10,442 nt of DNA from Bacteroidota bacterium (lineage in GTDB: Bacteria > Bacteroidota > Bacteroidia > Chitinophagales > LD1). The notes under the pieces are model-generated. The model made no database searches and was not told where the DNA came from. It saw only the letters and a program-made list of their open reading frames with translations. The position numbers and the translations under genes were made by a program. Where the stretch lies: the NCBI GenBank assembly GCA_018267355.1, contig JAFDYP010000392.1, positions 1 to 10,442 on the forward strand, written 5' to 3'. Of the stretch, positions 1 through 6,324 are shown in pieces. The number at the start of each line of letters is the position of its first letter. The first letter of the stretch is position 1.

Positions 1-378
1 CTGCCGGGAAAAGTCTGATGGTTTCTGTACGTACATATCAGCGCCCAGCAGCATGCAGTCCTGCATATCTAGTGGTGAGTCAGAGTTGGTAAAGACCATG
101 ACCGGCACCTGCCTGTAGCGGCGGTCGGCGCGTATCATGCGGATCAGTTCCTTGCCAGAGGTGCGGGGCATATTGAGGTCCAGCATGATGAGGTGATAGG
201 ACTGGTGCCTCCGGTAGACCTCATCGAGGCGGTGCATACAGTCCTCAGCGCTGTAGCAGGGCGTAGAGGCGGCCACCTGCTCCAGGCCGGCGTGCCGTAT
301 GGCCTCCTGCATCAGGCGCATATCGGCGGGATTGTCCTCTACCAGCAGCAGGCGGTAGGTGTGAGCGCTGGGTGTCAT
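1..378 (-). CDS. Single-domain response regulator (CheY/Rcp1-like receiver), C-terminus cut by window edge
   Basis: This is a phosphoacceptor receiver domain that would take phosphate from a histidine kinase. 126 residues are visible and the frame is still open at the left edge. The acidic pocket is E14-D15 in VEDNPADMRLM. The phosphoacceptor is D67 in LIMLDLNMP. The switch Thr is T97 in VMVFTNSD, and the conserved Lys is K119 in YVQKPSDF. The VEDNPAD start and the spacing after D67 fit the Rcp1-like receivers common in Bacteroidota, often partners of phytochrome-type or PAS kinases. The start was chosen because the ATG lies 7 codons before the first beta strand and a nearby upstream ATG hits a stop at once. 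The domain is nearly complete at the edge, but an output domain to the left cannot be excluded. The partner kinase is not visible. The gene is divergent from the lipoprotein gene. Confidence 0.93.
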   Translation of the reverse strand, partial: MTPSAHTYRLLLVEDNPADMRLMQEAIRHAGLEQVAASTPCYSAEDCMHRLDEVYRRHQSYHLIMLDLNMPRTSGKELIRMIRADRRYRQVPVMVFTNSDSPLDMQDCMLLGADMYVQKPSDFSRQ

Positions 379-488
379 GGCGGTGACATTTTATACTGCT
401 AAGGAGAGCATATCGCGTGCCACGCCTTACTTTTTGCCCAATATTTCTCACTAAAATGCCTGCCCGGCCTGATATAGCGGCTATTGAT

Positions 489-496
489 TAGATTTG
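489..496 (+). promoter_or_regulatory. Bacteroidota -7 box (TAnnTTTG) for the lipoprotein gene
   Basis: TAGATTTG matches the Bacteroidota -7 consensus TAnnTTTG exactly and ends 19 nt before the ATG at 516. No clear TTG is visible at the -33 position. The implied leader is very short, about 12 nt. The match is seen directly; promoter use is inferred. Confidence 0.5.
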
Positions 497-515
497 AGGG
501 AAACAACCCCTGTCT

Positions 516-1628
516 ATGAAGACCCGTTTATTCGTCTTGCTGTCTTTTCTTTTGTCATTTTCCTCTTGCTCATTCTTTCATCATAAGAGTTCTCCATCTG
601 GTGACCCTAAATATGTGATGCTCGATAGCATGGTCGCCTTTGACAGTGCTGCGGTGGCAAACTGGCAGACCGACCAGATGGAGCGCGACTATGCACGTAG
701 GAAGTATCTCCACGGCATAGACCTGCTGGTCAATAAAAAGAAGGCGGAGCAGAGTATCCCTGACCTATGGGAATCAGTACGTGTAGCGCCTACCGGCGAG
801 GCCTATCTGGCTCTCGCGCAGGCTTTTTTCGATATAGAAGATATAGGGATGGTACATCCAGCAGTACGCATGGCGCTCAGGTATCCTGAGGTGCGGCAGC
901 GCGCTGCTGTACTGAATTTCAAAGGAAATAATGCAATTCTGGATCCCAATTTCGTAGAGTTGGAGCAAGTGGTCAGGGACTATCAGCTGGATATTGACTC
1001 TCTGGCTGCCGATCCATGGTTCAAAGCTTACCTGGACCATGAAGAGTTCAATATACTGCTGCGCAAATACCACGTGCCTGAGGAGCAGCGCCACGCTATG
1101 ATGATGCAGATGTTTCTCGCGCATTTTGATAAACAGGAGTTACCTTTTGCCGTAGGACCAGACTCGCTGCGAGAGCATAATGGAAGAAATATTGACTTTA
1201 TGTATTCTGCGCTCATACCGGGGCTGAAAGATGGGCGTACTGAATTTTCACGCACTGTAGCTAAATCTTATGAGTATGTAGCAGAGTTTCCTTTCTCTTC
1301 TACCTTCCACACGCTTGTCATCCGCTCTGTCAATTTTTATGAAGGGAGTTATCCCATCCAGTATTATACTGCCACCATAGACACAGCGGGGCAATTCATA
1401 GACATGGTAGAGACGGGTTGCTTCTGTACACCGATGCGCGTGCAGACGCTATCTATAGACACGGACGGGCTGATCAAACTGGAGACCTACCGCCAGCAGT
1501 GGCAGTACGCACCCGAGGACTCCGGATATGAGCACAATAGTGTGATACGCCGCGACCTGTCTGGCACCGAGTTCCTACGCATCACAGAGCAGGGCCGCAT
1601 CATAGCTGCCGCCGGCAAGCCACTATGA
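516..1628 (+). CDS. Hypothetical lipoprotein, 370 aa
   Basis: I do not recognise the family. The N-terminus is a lipoprotein-type signal: Lys and Arg at 3-4, a hydrophobic stretch from L5 to F15, then Ser-Ser-Cys with C18 as the likely lipidated residue. The -3 position is Phe, so the lipobox is loose, as is often seen in Bacteroidota. The mature protein has a helical part (roughly residues 65-200, with PDLWESVRVAPTGEAYLALA recalling a tetratricopeptide-like repeat). A beta-rich C-terminal part follows (roughly 250-370) with strands such as YYTATIDTAGQF and RVQTLSIDTDGLIKLE, and a Cys pair in GCFCTP. It is probably exported and anchored in a membrane. It is a single-gene unit with its own promoter box. 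Its stop lies 3 nt from the stop of the opposing DUF2306 gene. Its isoleucine codons include ATT, which I did not find in three other genes counted here. Confidence 0.85.
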   Translation: MKTRLFVLLSFLLSFSSCSFFHHKSSPSGDPKYVMLDSMVAFDSAAVANWQTDQMERDYARRKYLHGIDLLVNKKKAEQSIPDLWESVRVAPTGEAYLALAQAFFDIEDIGMVHPAVRMALRYPEVRQRAAVLNFKGNNAILDPNFVELEQVVRDYQLDIDSLAADPWFKAYLDHEEFNILLRKYHVPEEQRHAMMMQMFLAHFDKQELPFAVGPDSLREHNGRNIDFMYSALIPGLKDGRTEFSRTVAKSYEYVAEFPFSSTFHTLVIRSVNFYEGSYPIQYYTATIDTAGQFIDMVETGCFCTPMRVQTLSIDTDGLIKLETYRQQWQYAPEDSGYEHNSVIRRDLSGTEFLRITEQGRIIAAAGKPL

Positions 1629-1631
1629 TAG

Positions 1632-2273
1632 CTAAAGCGTCATCCACCCCTTGCGGATCAATATCTCTGCGATGATCAGGTTGGGTATCCAGCTCAGCCA
1701 GGCTATCAGGATGTACTCATCGCGCCCATCCATATGTACGAAGACAGGCAGTACAAAGGCATACGACCGCAGTGTGACGGCAGAGAGCGTAAGGGCATAG
1801 CTGCGCAGCATATACGCCTGGTGCGCGCGCACATCATGCCGCAGTATGCGCAGGTATGCCCACGCTGTGAATCCCATCCACAGCAGCGAGAGCGTCACAA
1901 AGCTGACCCGCGCATAGATGCCCCCATTGGCATAGATACCCATGATCAGGCCCGAGGGGCCGCTCAGGCACACCACTATGATCAGGTACACCAGCCCGAT
2001 GTAGCGGTGCAGTTTCTTGTACCCATAGATGAGGCGGTGTATGAACTGGAAGATGCCGAGAAACAGCACAAAGGTGCTCGTGATCACATGCGTGTAGAAG
2101 GCATACCGCCAGTGGCGGATGTGGATGATGGACTGCTTGGTCACCAGAAAGTCTGTGTCTATCTCAAAGGCCAGGTACGGCAGGGTGATACGCAGCATCA
2201 GGTAGCTGAAAAAACTTACCAACCCCACAGCTATCGCTATACGCACCCACTCATATGCCCCTGCTGCTTTCAT
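1632..2273 (-). CDS. DUF2306 family integral membrane protein, 213 aa
   Basis: This is a membrane protein of the DUF2306 family, whose biochemical role is not established. About six hydrophobic segments are visible, near residues 11-35, 58-78, 91-115, 123-144, 155-178 and 187-206. Family hallmarks are present: H62 at the start of helix 2, FQFIHR (H79, R80), KLHRYIG (H89, R90), and the strongly conserved RAHQAYMLRSYALTLSAVTL block (H151 and Arg residues). The repeated intramembrane His and Arg residues suggest cofactor or ion binding, but this is inference. The length is normal for the family. The start ATG follows TTAGGAT closely. The gene is divergent from the 503-aa helical protein gene across 161 bp, and a one-mismatch promoter box (TAAATATG at 2305-2298) lies 24 nt upstream. 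Confidence 0.88.
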   Translation of the reverse strand: MKAAGAYEWVRIAIAVGLVSFFSYLMLRITLPYLAFEIDTDFLVTKQSIIHIRHWRYAFYTHVITSTFVLFLGIFQFIHRLIYGYKKLHRYIGLVYLIIVVCLSGPSGLIMGIYANGGIYARVSFVTLSLLWMGFTAWAYLRILRHDVRAHQAYMLRSYALTLSAVTLRSYAFVLPVFVHMDGRDEYILIAWLSWIPNLIIAEILIRKGWMTL

Positions 2274-2366
2274 ATCCTAATGATAATGAACTGGCCGCAT
2301 ATTTATGGTATGGTGATGACAGTGGTCAGGATATCGATGCAGCACAATGTAAAACTTGTATGCCTG

Positions 2367-2386
2367 TATACCCTTTTTAGGGTATA
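2367..2386. promoter_or_regulatory. Perfect 7-bp inverted repeat upstream of the 503-aa helical protein gene
   Basis: TATACCC and GGGTATA are separated by TTTTTA. As DNA this is an operator-like palindrome 48 nt before the ATG at 2435; as RNA it would be a modest hairpin. No exact TAnnTTTG box is seen between it and the start codon, though TAAATTGC at 2401-2408 is a weak candidate. The rest of the 161-bp intergenic region shows nothing else clear. Confidence 0.4.
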
Positions 2387-2434
2387 TGGATGGTTTCGCA
2401 TAAATTGCAGTACCATACCATTTTGTAGTGTTTC

Positions 2435-3946
2435 ATGAAGGCCACTGACGATCTTTTCCTTTTAGTCAAAGCACTCTCCTCCAGTGAGAAGCGCTATTTC
2501 AAAGTCTTTAGCCGTCGCCACGTCAAGGAAGGCGAGGTCAATAAGTACGAGATACTCTACGATGCCTATGACGCCCTGCCCGACGAGGGCCCCTACGATG
2601 AGGCAAGGCTGAAGGCGAGTATCAAGGATGCAAAGATCTCCAAGAACTTTGCCGATGAGAAGAAGAACCTGCATGAGATGATCATGAAGGCTCTGCGGAG
2701 CTATAGCGCCGGCACCTCTATAGATACTCAGATCAGTGAGCTGATGATAGATGAGGAGCTATACCGCAGCAAGCGCCTCAATACCCTGCGCCGCAAGACG
2801 CTGGAGCGCGCTATAGAGATGGCCGAGACCTATGAGAAGTATGAGATCCTGCTCACCCTGCTGATGAAGAGGGGCTACATGAATCTGGAGCTGAGCCATG
2901 ACACCCTGCGCGAGCAGGCCGATGCGATAGGTGTAGAGTATGCTCAGGTCCTGCACAAAATACAAACCATCACAGACTTGCGCAATCTGAATGACTGGCT
3001 ATTCATACAGGTACGTATGTATGCTGCTGCCGGGCTGCCGCAAAATTTCTGGGAAGCAGCAGAGGGAAGGATCAGCGATCCTACTTTCAAGAACTATGCC
3101 CCTGGCCTCTGTTTCCGTGCTGACAGGATCTACTATAGCATCTGGAGCCTTTACTATCAGCTCCGTGGTGATGCGGCCAGCTCTCATGATAATCAGGCCA
3201 GATTATATGCGCTCTATGACGCCTACCCGCATATGGCACACGCAGATCCGGTACTGTATCTCATCACTATCAATAATACGCTGACGAGTCTGCTCTCTGT
3301 AGGTGACTATGCCCAGATGAAGGTGCTGCTGGATAAAGTGGAGGCGATCCATCCAGCCAATGAGGATGAGGCCGGTGAGGCATTTCAGCTACTGGCTTTG
3401 TACAAGATGATCTACTACAGCGGTGTAGGAGAGTATGAGAGGATACCGGATATGATACCATGGATCATAGATGGTATGAAGCGCCATCGGCGCAAAGTAA
3501 ACAAGGCACGTGAGATATCCCTGCTGTATAATATGGCCATGGCATACATGATGCTGCAGCGCTGGGATGATGTCATAGACTATACTGAGCGCATCATCTG
3601 TGATAAGTCTGACGCACGACAGGATATGAAGTATGGAGCCCGTCTATATCAGCTCATAGCGCGCCACGAGCTGGGCCAGATAGACCTGCTCACCACGCAG
3701 ATACGCAATACGCAGCGCTGGATAGATAGCCGATCACCACTTTCAGATGAGTATAATAGTATCCTGAAGCTGCTGCATACCGCTGTGAAAGAGGGGGCCG
3801 GATACTTCCGGTCTTTGGAGAGCAGCGTGCCTGCTGCTGTGGATGAGATCACCGCATACCCACAGGCCCGCATCTGGTTTCATGCCCGCGCTCTGGGCGT
3901 CACTATGAGGACTGCCGCAGCGCAGCTGGCCACTGCTACGGCTTAG
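2435..3946 (+). CDS. Helical-repeat (TPR-like) protein of a Bacteroidota family of unknown function, 503 aa
   Basis: The N-terminal block, LLVKALSSSEKRYFKVFS at residues 9-26, resembles the SEKRYFK-type opening of long, all-helical Bacteroidota proteins that are annotated only as hypothetical. The next 100 residues are charged helices, including YDEARLKASIKDAK and a Lys-rich stretch around 70-90. From about 270 to 450, paired amphipathic helices of TPR-like character are visible, for example LLSVGDYAQMKVLLDKVEAI and LLYNMAMAYMMLQRWDDVID. There is no signal peptide and no transmembrane segment, so it is probably cytoplasmic. A scaffold role is only a guess. The start ATG is the first in frame before the conserved block. 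The C-terminal end is Ala-rich. The stop codon overlaps the stop of the convergent minus-strand deiminase-like gene by 4 nt. Confidence 0.85.
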   Translation: MKATDDLFLLVKALSSSEKRYFKVFSRRHVKEGEVNKYEILYDAYDALPDEGPYDEARLKASIKDAKISKNFADEKKNLHEMIMKALRSYSAGTSIDTQISELMIDEELYRSKRLNTLRRKTLERAIEMAETYEKYEILLTLLMKRGYMNLELSHDTLREQADAIGVEYAQVLHKIQTITDLRNLNDWLFIQVRMYAAAGLPQNFWEAAEGRISDPTFKNYAPGLCFRADRIYYSIWSLYYQLRGDAASSHDNQARLYALYDAYPHMAHADPVLYLITINNTLTSLLSVGDYAQMKVLLDKVEAIHPANEDEAGEAFQLLALYKMIYYSGVGEYERIPDMIPWIIDGMKRHRRKVNKAREISLLYNMAMAYMMLQRWDDVIDYTERIICDKSDARQDMKYGARLYQLIARHELGQIDLLTTQIRNTQRWIDSRSPLSDEYNSILKLLHTAVKEGAGYFRSLESSVPAAVDEITAYPQARIWFHARALGVTMRTAAAQLATATA

Positions 3947-5070
3947 CCTGCACGCCCTATGATACCTACAGTACAGTGTAGTGACTGGCCGCTGCCGGTA
4001 GTATAGCACACAGGCACAGGGCAGCGCACCAGCGCCTCCGGCCCGAGTGTAGCTGTCAGTATATCCCAGGCGCGCTGCGTGGCCGCCGTGACACGCTGCT
4101 TTATGTCAAAGTCCGGATGCTCCTTTGCATTGATAAATTTCGGCCAGGGGAAGTAGTATCTCAGCCGGCCGTTCACACTCTCGGTGATGCCATTCAGCGG
4201 AGATACGCGGTAGACATCACACACGATGACCGGCACAGGTGTGAGTGTATACATACTCCCAAAACAGGCATCGAGTGTCTCACGCACCACTGTGCGAAAC
4301 TGGTCCAGCTGCCTGCGCATATCATCTATCACTGCGTCGCCTATGCTATCTTCATCTATATATCCTACGAGGAAGCGGTGGGCCCCTCTCTCATCTCTGC
4401 CCGCATAGGCAAAGTAGAGATCCAGATGGTACAGGCCCTGATGCACAGAGGGATCGTCCACACCTATGTAGTGTAGCTGCACCTCCTCTGCCAGATGGTA
4501 GAAGGCCCGGATATCGCAGGTAGCATGAGCGCCAAAGCGCTGGCGTGTACGGGCACCTAGAAACAGATGTTCCTCTACCTGCAGGCAGTCACCACCCTCC
4601 AGCGCTGGCAGGCCGGCATCGCGGCAGGCTATGGCCTGATAGCCCAGGCGGCGTAGCGCCGTGCGGAAGCGGTGATCATACCGCAGCGATTTAAAATCAT
4701 GACGACCATAGTCTGCTATATACAGCGTCCGGCGGCCATCTGTACCTACGGCACCGAGCATCATATCTGCAGCGGGCAAGGGGTAGGAGTGGGGCGTACC
4801 CGGCTTGGTATTGATACTATCGGGTAGCTGTACCGGCAGCACCTCTATACCCAGGGAGCGGATCTCATGCAGTATCTCCAGGGCGGCGGCGCTGTACTCA
4901 GCCACATTCACCAGTAGCAGCAGGCCGCGGCGTACATCCATAGCGCGCAGCCACTCCAGGTAGACCGGCAGTTCTGCCGTGCCATCGGTCTCTATCAGGC
5001 AGACCTCCGTGACGCGCCCAGTGGCGGGGCTCAGCAGCCGCTGGCGGGTGTATGTGTGTGTCTGTATCAT
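3943..5070 (-). CDS. Guanidino-modifying (amidinotransferase/deiminase fold) enzyme, 375 aa, substrate unknown
   Basis: The protein carries the ordered signature of the pentein-fold family that includes arginine, agmatine and peptidylarginine deiminases and amidinotransferases. The acidic motif is EGGD (E158-D161). The catalytic His is in YHLDLYF (H215, D217). The C-terminal nucleophile motif is GSGQSLHCTVG (C366). An upstream acidic block, IADYGRHDF (119-126), could supply the first substrate-binding Asp. Known members attack a guanidinium carbon with the Cys. Overall sequence is not close to any one subfamily I can recall, so the substrate (free arginine, agmatine, a protein arginine, or another guanidine) is open. 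There is no signal peptide, so it is likely cytoplasmic. The start codon is only 8 nt from the T-run of an intrinsic terminator, and no promoter box is visible before it. The gene may depend on read-through from the upstream 145-aa gene. Confidence 0.65.
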   Translation of the reverse strand: MIQTHTYTRQRLLSPATGRVTEVCLIETDGTAELPVYLEWLRAMDVRRGLLLLVNVAEYSAAALEILHEIRSLGIEVLPVQLPDSINTKPGTPHSYPLPAADMMLGAVGTDGRRTLYIADYGRHDFKSLRYDHRFRTALRRLGYQAIACRDAGLPALEGGDCLQVEEHLFLGARTRQRFGAHATCDIRAFYHLAEEVQLHYIGVDDPSVHQGLYHLDLYFAYAGRDERGAHRFLVGYIDEDSIGDAVIDDMRRQLDQFRTVVRETLDACFGSMYTLTPVPVIVCDVYRVSPLNGITESVNGRLRYYFPWPKFINAKEHPDFDIKQRVTAATQRAWDILTATLGPEALVRCPVPVCYTTGSGQSLHCTVGIIGRAG

Positions 5071-5078
5071 GTTCTTCT

Positions 5079-5126
5079 AAAAAGCCGGGAGATCAGTCTG
5101 ATGATACGGTACTGTGTCTCCCGGCT
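5079..5126 (-). terminator. Intrinsic terminator after the 145-aa gene and directly before the deiminase-like gene
   Basis: On the minus strand AGCCGGGAGA (5126-5117) pairs with TCTCCCGGCT (5092-5083), a perfect 10-bp GC-rich stem. A further CAGT/ACTG stem can form inside the loop after small bulges. The T-run TTTTT (5083-5079) follows at once, sharing its first T with the stem. It lies about 40 nt after the stop of the 145-aa gene and ends 8 nt before the next start codon. Confidence 0.85.
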
Positions 5127-5167
5127 ACGTTTGGGCTGAAAAGTGGTCTTTGTTTATGGATCAGGGG

Positions 5168-5605
5168 TTATGGATGGTAGAAGGTCAGATAGGCACCACC
5201 GCTCGGCATGTGGGCCACCAGATAGTTAGGGTAGCTGCCGCTGCTGCCGTTCAGGCTTTGATTGTCTATCAGTACGGAGATAGCGACCATGCCGCCACCT
5301 ATACGAGAGTCGCCATGGTTTCCCTGCACGATCTTTGAGGCGCCATTGGTGGTCACACCGAGAGAGAGGTTGCCATTATTGGTATAGCTCTCAGACTTCA
5401 GTCCGCTGGGCGCGCTGCACGGGCTCACGGCAAAGGTGAAGGGATTGGTACCGCTACCCACCACTCCCCAGGTGTACCACTTGGTGTAGGAGTTGCAGGA
5501 GCAGGTGATGTCCGTCTGGCCCGGGGCAGAGATGGTGATCACGCCGTCATTGGATACGGCAAAGGTCAGGTCGCTCAGTTTTGAGACTGTGAGTGTGCTT
5601 GGCAT
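5168..5605 (-). CDS. Unrecognised beta-rich protein, 145 aa
   Basis: I do not recognise this protein. It is rich in Ser, Gly, Asn and Thr with alternating hydrophobic residues, as in a small beta-sandwich: TLTVSKLSDLTFAVSNDGVI, then NPFTFAVSPC, NLSLGVTTNG, MVAISVLIDN and AYLTFYHP at the very end. Three Cys are present, two as CSC near residues 35-37 and one in SPCSAPS. There is no signal peptide, lipobox or transmembrane segment, so if it acts outside the cell it needs an unusual route. The ORF is supported by an exact promoter box 17 nt before the ATG and a strong terminator about 40 nt after the stop. That flanking pair makes it a convincing gene despite its obscurity. The cognate start ATG is the first in frame. 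It is divergent from the LuxR-type gene. Confidence 0.75.
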   Translation of the reverse strand: MPSTLTVSKLSDLTFAVSNDGVITISAPGQTDITCSCNSYTKWYTWGVVGSGTNPFTFAVSPCSAPSGLKSESYTNNGNLSLGVTTNGASKIVQGNHGDSRIGGGMVAISVLIDNQSLNGSSGSYPNYLVAHMPSGGAYLTFYHP

Positions 5606-5622
5606 AGATTTGATAGTTTTTT

Positions 5623-5630
5623 CAAATTTA
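5623..5630 (-). promoter_or_regulatory. Bacteroidota -7 box (TAnnTTTG) for the 145-aa gene
   Basis: TAAATTTG on the minus strand matches the consensus exactly and ends 17 nt before the ATG at 5605. A TTG lies 15 nt upstream of it, slightly closer than usual for a -33 element. Inverted GGTAT (5633-5637) and ATACC (5653-5657) sit just upstream. Confidence 0.55.
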
Positions 5631-5776
5631 TAGGTATCTATTCATCAATCCTATACCCTTTTCTGGTGATTTTTTTATTGGACAGTATCTGAGGCTGAAT
5701 GCTTTAGATATGGCTTTGACAGAAAATATTTGCCTTTGACCGAGCCTTGCCCAGACCTCCTATTTTGCCACTACTT

Positions 5777-5803
5777 CTGGTTAACCTTTTCTAGGTATAC
5801 CAG
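5777..5803. promoter_or_regulatory. Operator-like double palindrome in the LuxR-type gene promoter
   Basis: CTGGTTAACC (5777-5786) and GGTATACCAG (5794-5803) form a near-perfect inverted repeat around a 7-nt spacer. Each contains its own 8-bp palindrome (GGTTAACC at 5779, GGTATACC at 5794), with centres 15 bp apart. The pair covers the -33 and spacer region of the promoter whose -7 box begins at 5805, the usual place for a regulator to act. Autoregulation by the LuxR-type product is an inference. Confidence 0.5.
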
Positions 5804-5804
5804 C

Positions 5805-5812
5805 TAGGTTTG
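5805..5812 (+). promoter_or_regulatory. Bacteroidota -7 box (TAnnTTTG) for the LuxR-type gene
   Basis: TAGGTTTG is an exact match and ends 21 nt before the ATG at 5834. The -33 position is taken by the GGTTAACC palindrome instead of a TTTG. Confidence 0.6.
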
Positions 5813-5833
5813 TGTCACTAAAAATCACCCACA

Positions 5834-6070
5834 ATGATGAACTGCAAAAATCTGACAGACCTGACCGGCCGCGAGCGCCAGATACTCGCCCTGATAGGAC
5901 AAGGTCTCAGCAGCAATGAGATAGCCGAGCGCATACAGCTCAGTGCAAACACCGTCTGCACTCACCGCAAGAACATCCTGCGCAAGACCGGTGCCCGCAA
6001 TATCATCTCTGTAGTGCTCATAGCAGTACAGGAGCGGCTGATCCGCATAGACACTACAGCCCTGGCCTAG
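5834..6070 (+). CDS. Stand-alone LuxR/GerE-type helix-turn-helix regulator, 78 aa
   Basis: Nearly the whole protein is one LuxR C-terminal-type DNA-binding domain. LTGRERQILALIGQGLSSNE (residues 10-29) leads into the helix-turn-helix with EIAERIQLSANTVCTHRKNI, including the recognition helix TVCTHRKNILRK, and ends with GARNIISVVLIAVQERLI. There is no receiver, autoinducer-binding or other sensor domain, so it resembles single-domain GerE-like regulators. A signal could come through expression level or a partner protein. Two ATGs are adjacent (5834 and 5837), and either could be the start. It has its own promoter box, operator-like palindromes and terminator, so it is a monocistronic unit. Of its ten Ile codons six are ATA and none ATT. 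The receiver-only protein at the left edge is a possible distant partner, but nothing in the sequence links them. Confidence 0.93.
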   Translation: MMNCKNLTDLTGRERQILALIGQGLSSNEIAERIQLSANTVCTHRKNILRKTGARNIISVVLIAVQERLIRIDTTALA

Positions 6071-6094
6071 GGCAAAGATATACATACCTGTGGT

Positions 6095-6145
6095 TAACCT
6101 GCCGGCGAGTCTAAAACCCAATGCTCACTGGCGGGTTATTTTTTT
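6095..6145 (+). terminator. Intrinsic terminator of the LuxR-type gene
   Basis: TAACCTGCC (6095-6103) pairs with GGCGGGTTA (6130-6138), nine pairs with one G-U. Seven T follow (6139-6145). It starts 24 nt after the stop codon. The left arm overlaps a second copy of TGGTTAACCT (6091-6100), also found in the gene's promoter. Confidence 0.85.
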
Positions 6146-6147
6146 GT

Positions 6148-6301
6148 GCAAGAGTCAGGAACCATGAAGCAAGAGTCAAGAACCAAGAAGCAAGAGTCAA
6201 GAACCAAGAAGCAAGAGTCAAGAATCAAGAAGCAAGAGTCAAGAACCAAGAAGCAAGAGTCAAGAATCAAGAAGCAAGAGTCAGGAACCAAGAGTCAAGA
6301 A
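6148..6301. repeat. Purine-rich tandem repeat: seven 21-bp units made of heptamers
   Basis: Seven contiguous 21-bp units (6148-6294) are followed by one extra heptamer (6295-6301). Each unit is three related heptamers, typically GCAAGAG, TCAAGAA or TCAGGAA, then CCAAGAA or TCAAGAA, so the base pattern is nCAAGAR with 22 copies. The plus-strand reading has no stops only because 21 is a multiple of three (EARVKNQ repeats). I do not count it as a gene, since it would begin inside the loop of the preceding terminator and ends in low-complexity sequence. This and the next array fill most of the 400-bp gap between genes at 6071-6470. Similar arrays occur in intergenic DNA of other Bacteroidota as I recall, but I cannot check here. 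Confidence 0.95.
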
Positions 6302-6324
6302 GAAAACAACGCACGATAGTAGAT

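Noticed and set aside
1734..2438. 234-residue plus-strand frame
   Set aside because: It lies opposite the DUF2306 gene, whose family motifs and membrane segments are clear; this frame shows no coherent protein character.
5714..5740. Direct repeat CTTTGAC at 5714-5720 and 5734-5740
   Set aside because: Seven nt repeated once in an AT-rich 228-bp intergenic region is close to chance, and no full promoter box goes with it.
6091..6100. Downstream copy of TGGTTAACCT as a second operator or an attachment-site pair flanking the LuxR gene
   Set aside because: TAACC here is needed as the left arm of the terminator stem, so the match can be explained without a second function; no integrase is near.
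6148..6301. CRISPR-like array
   Set aside because: The units are contiguous with no unique spacers, 21 bp long and built of heptamers; no cas genes nearby.
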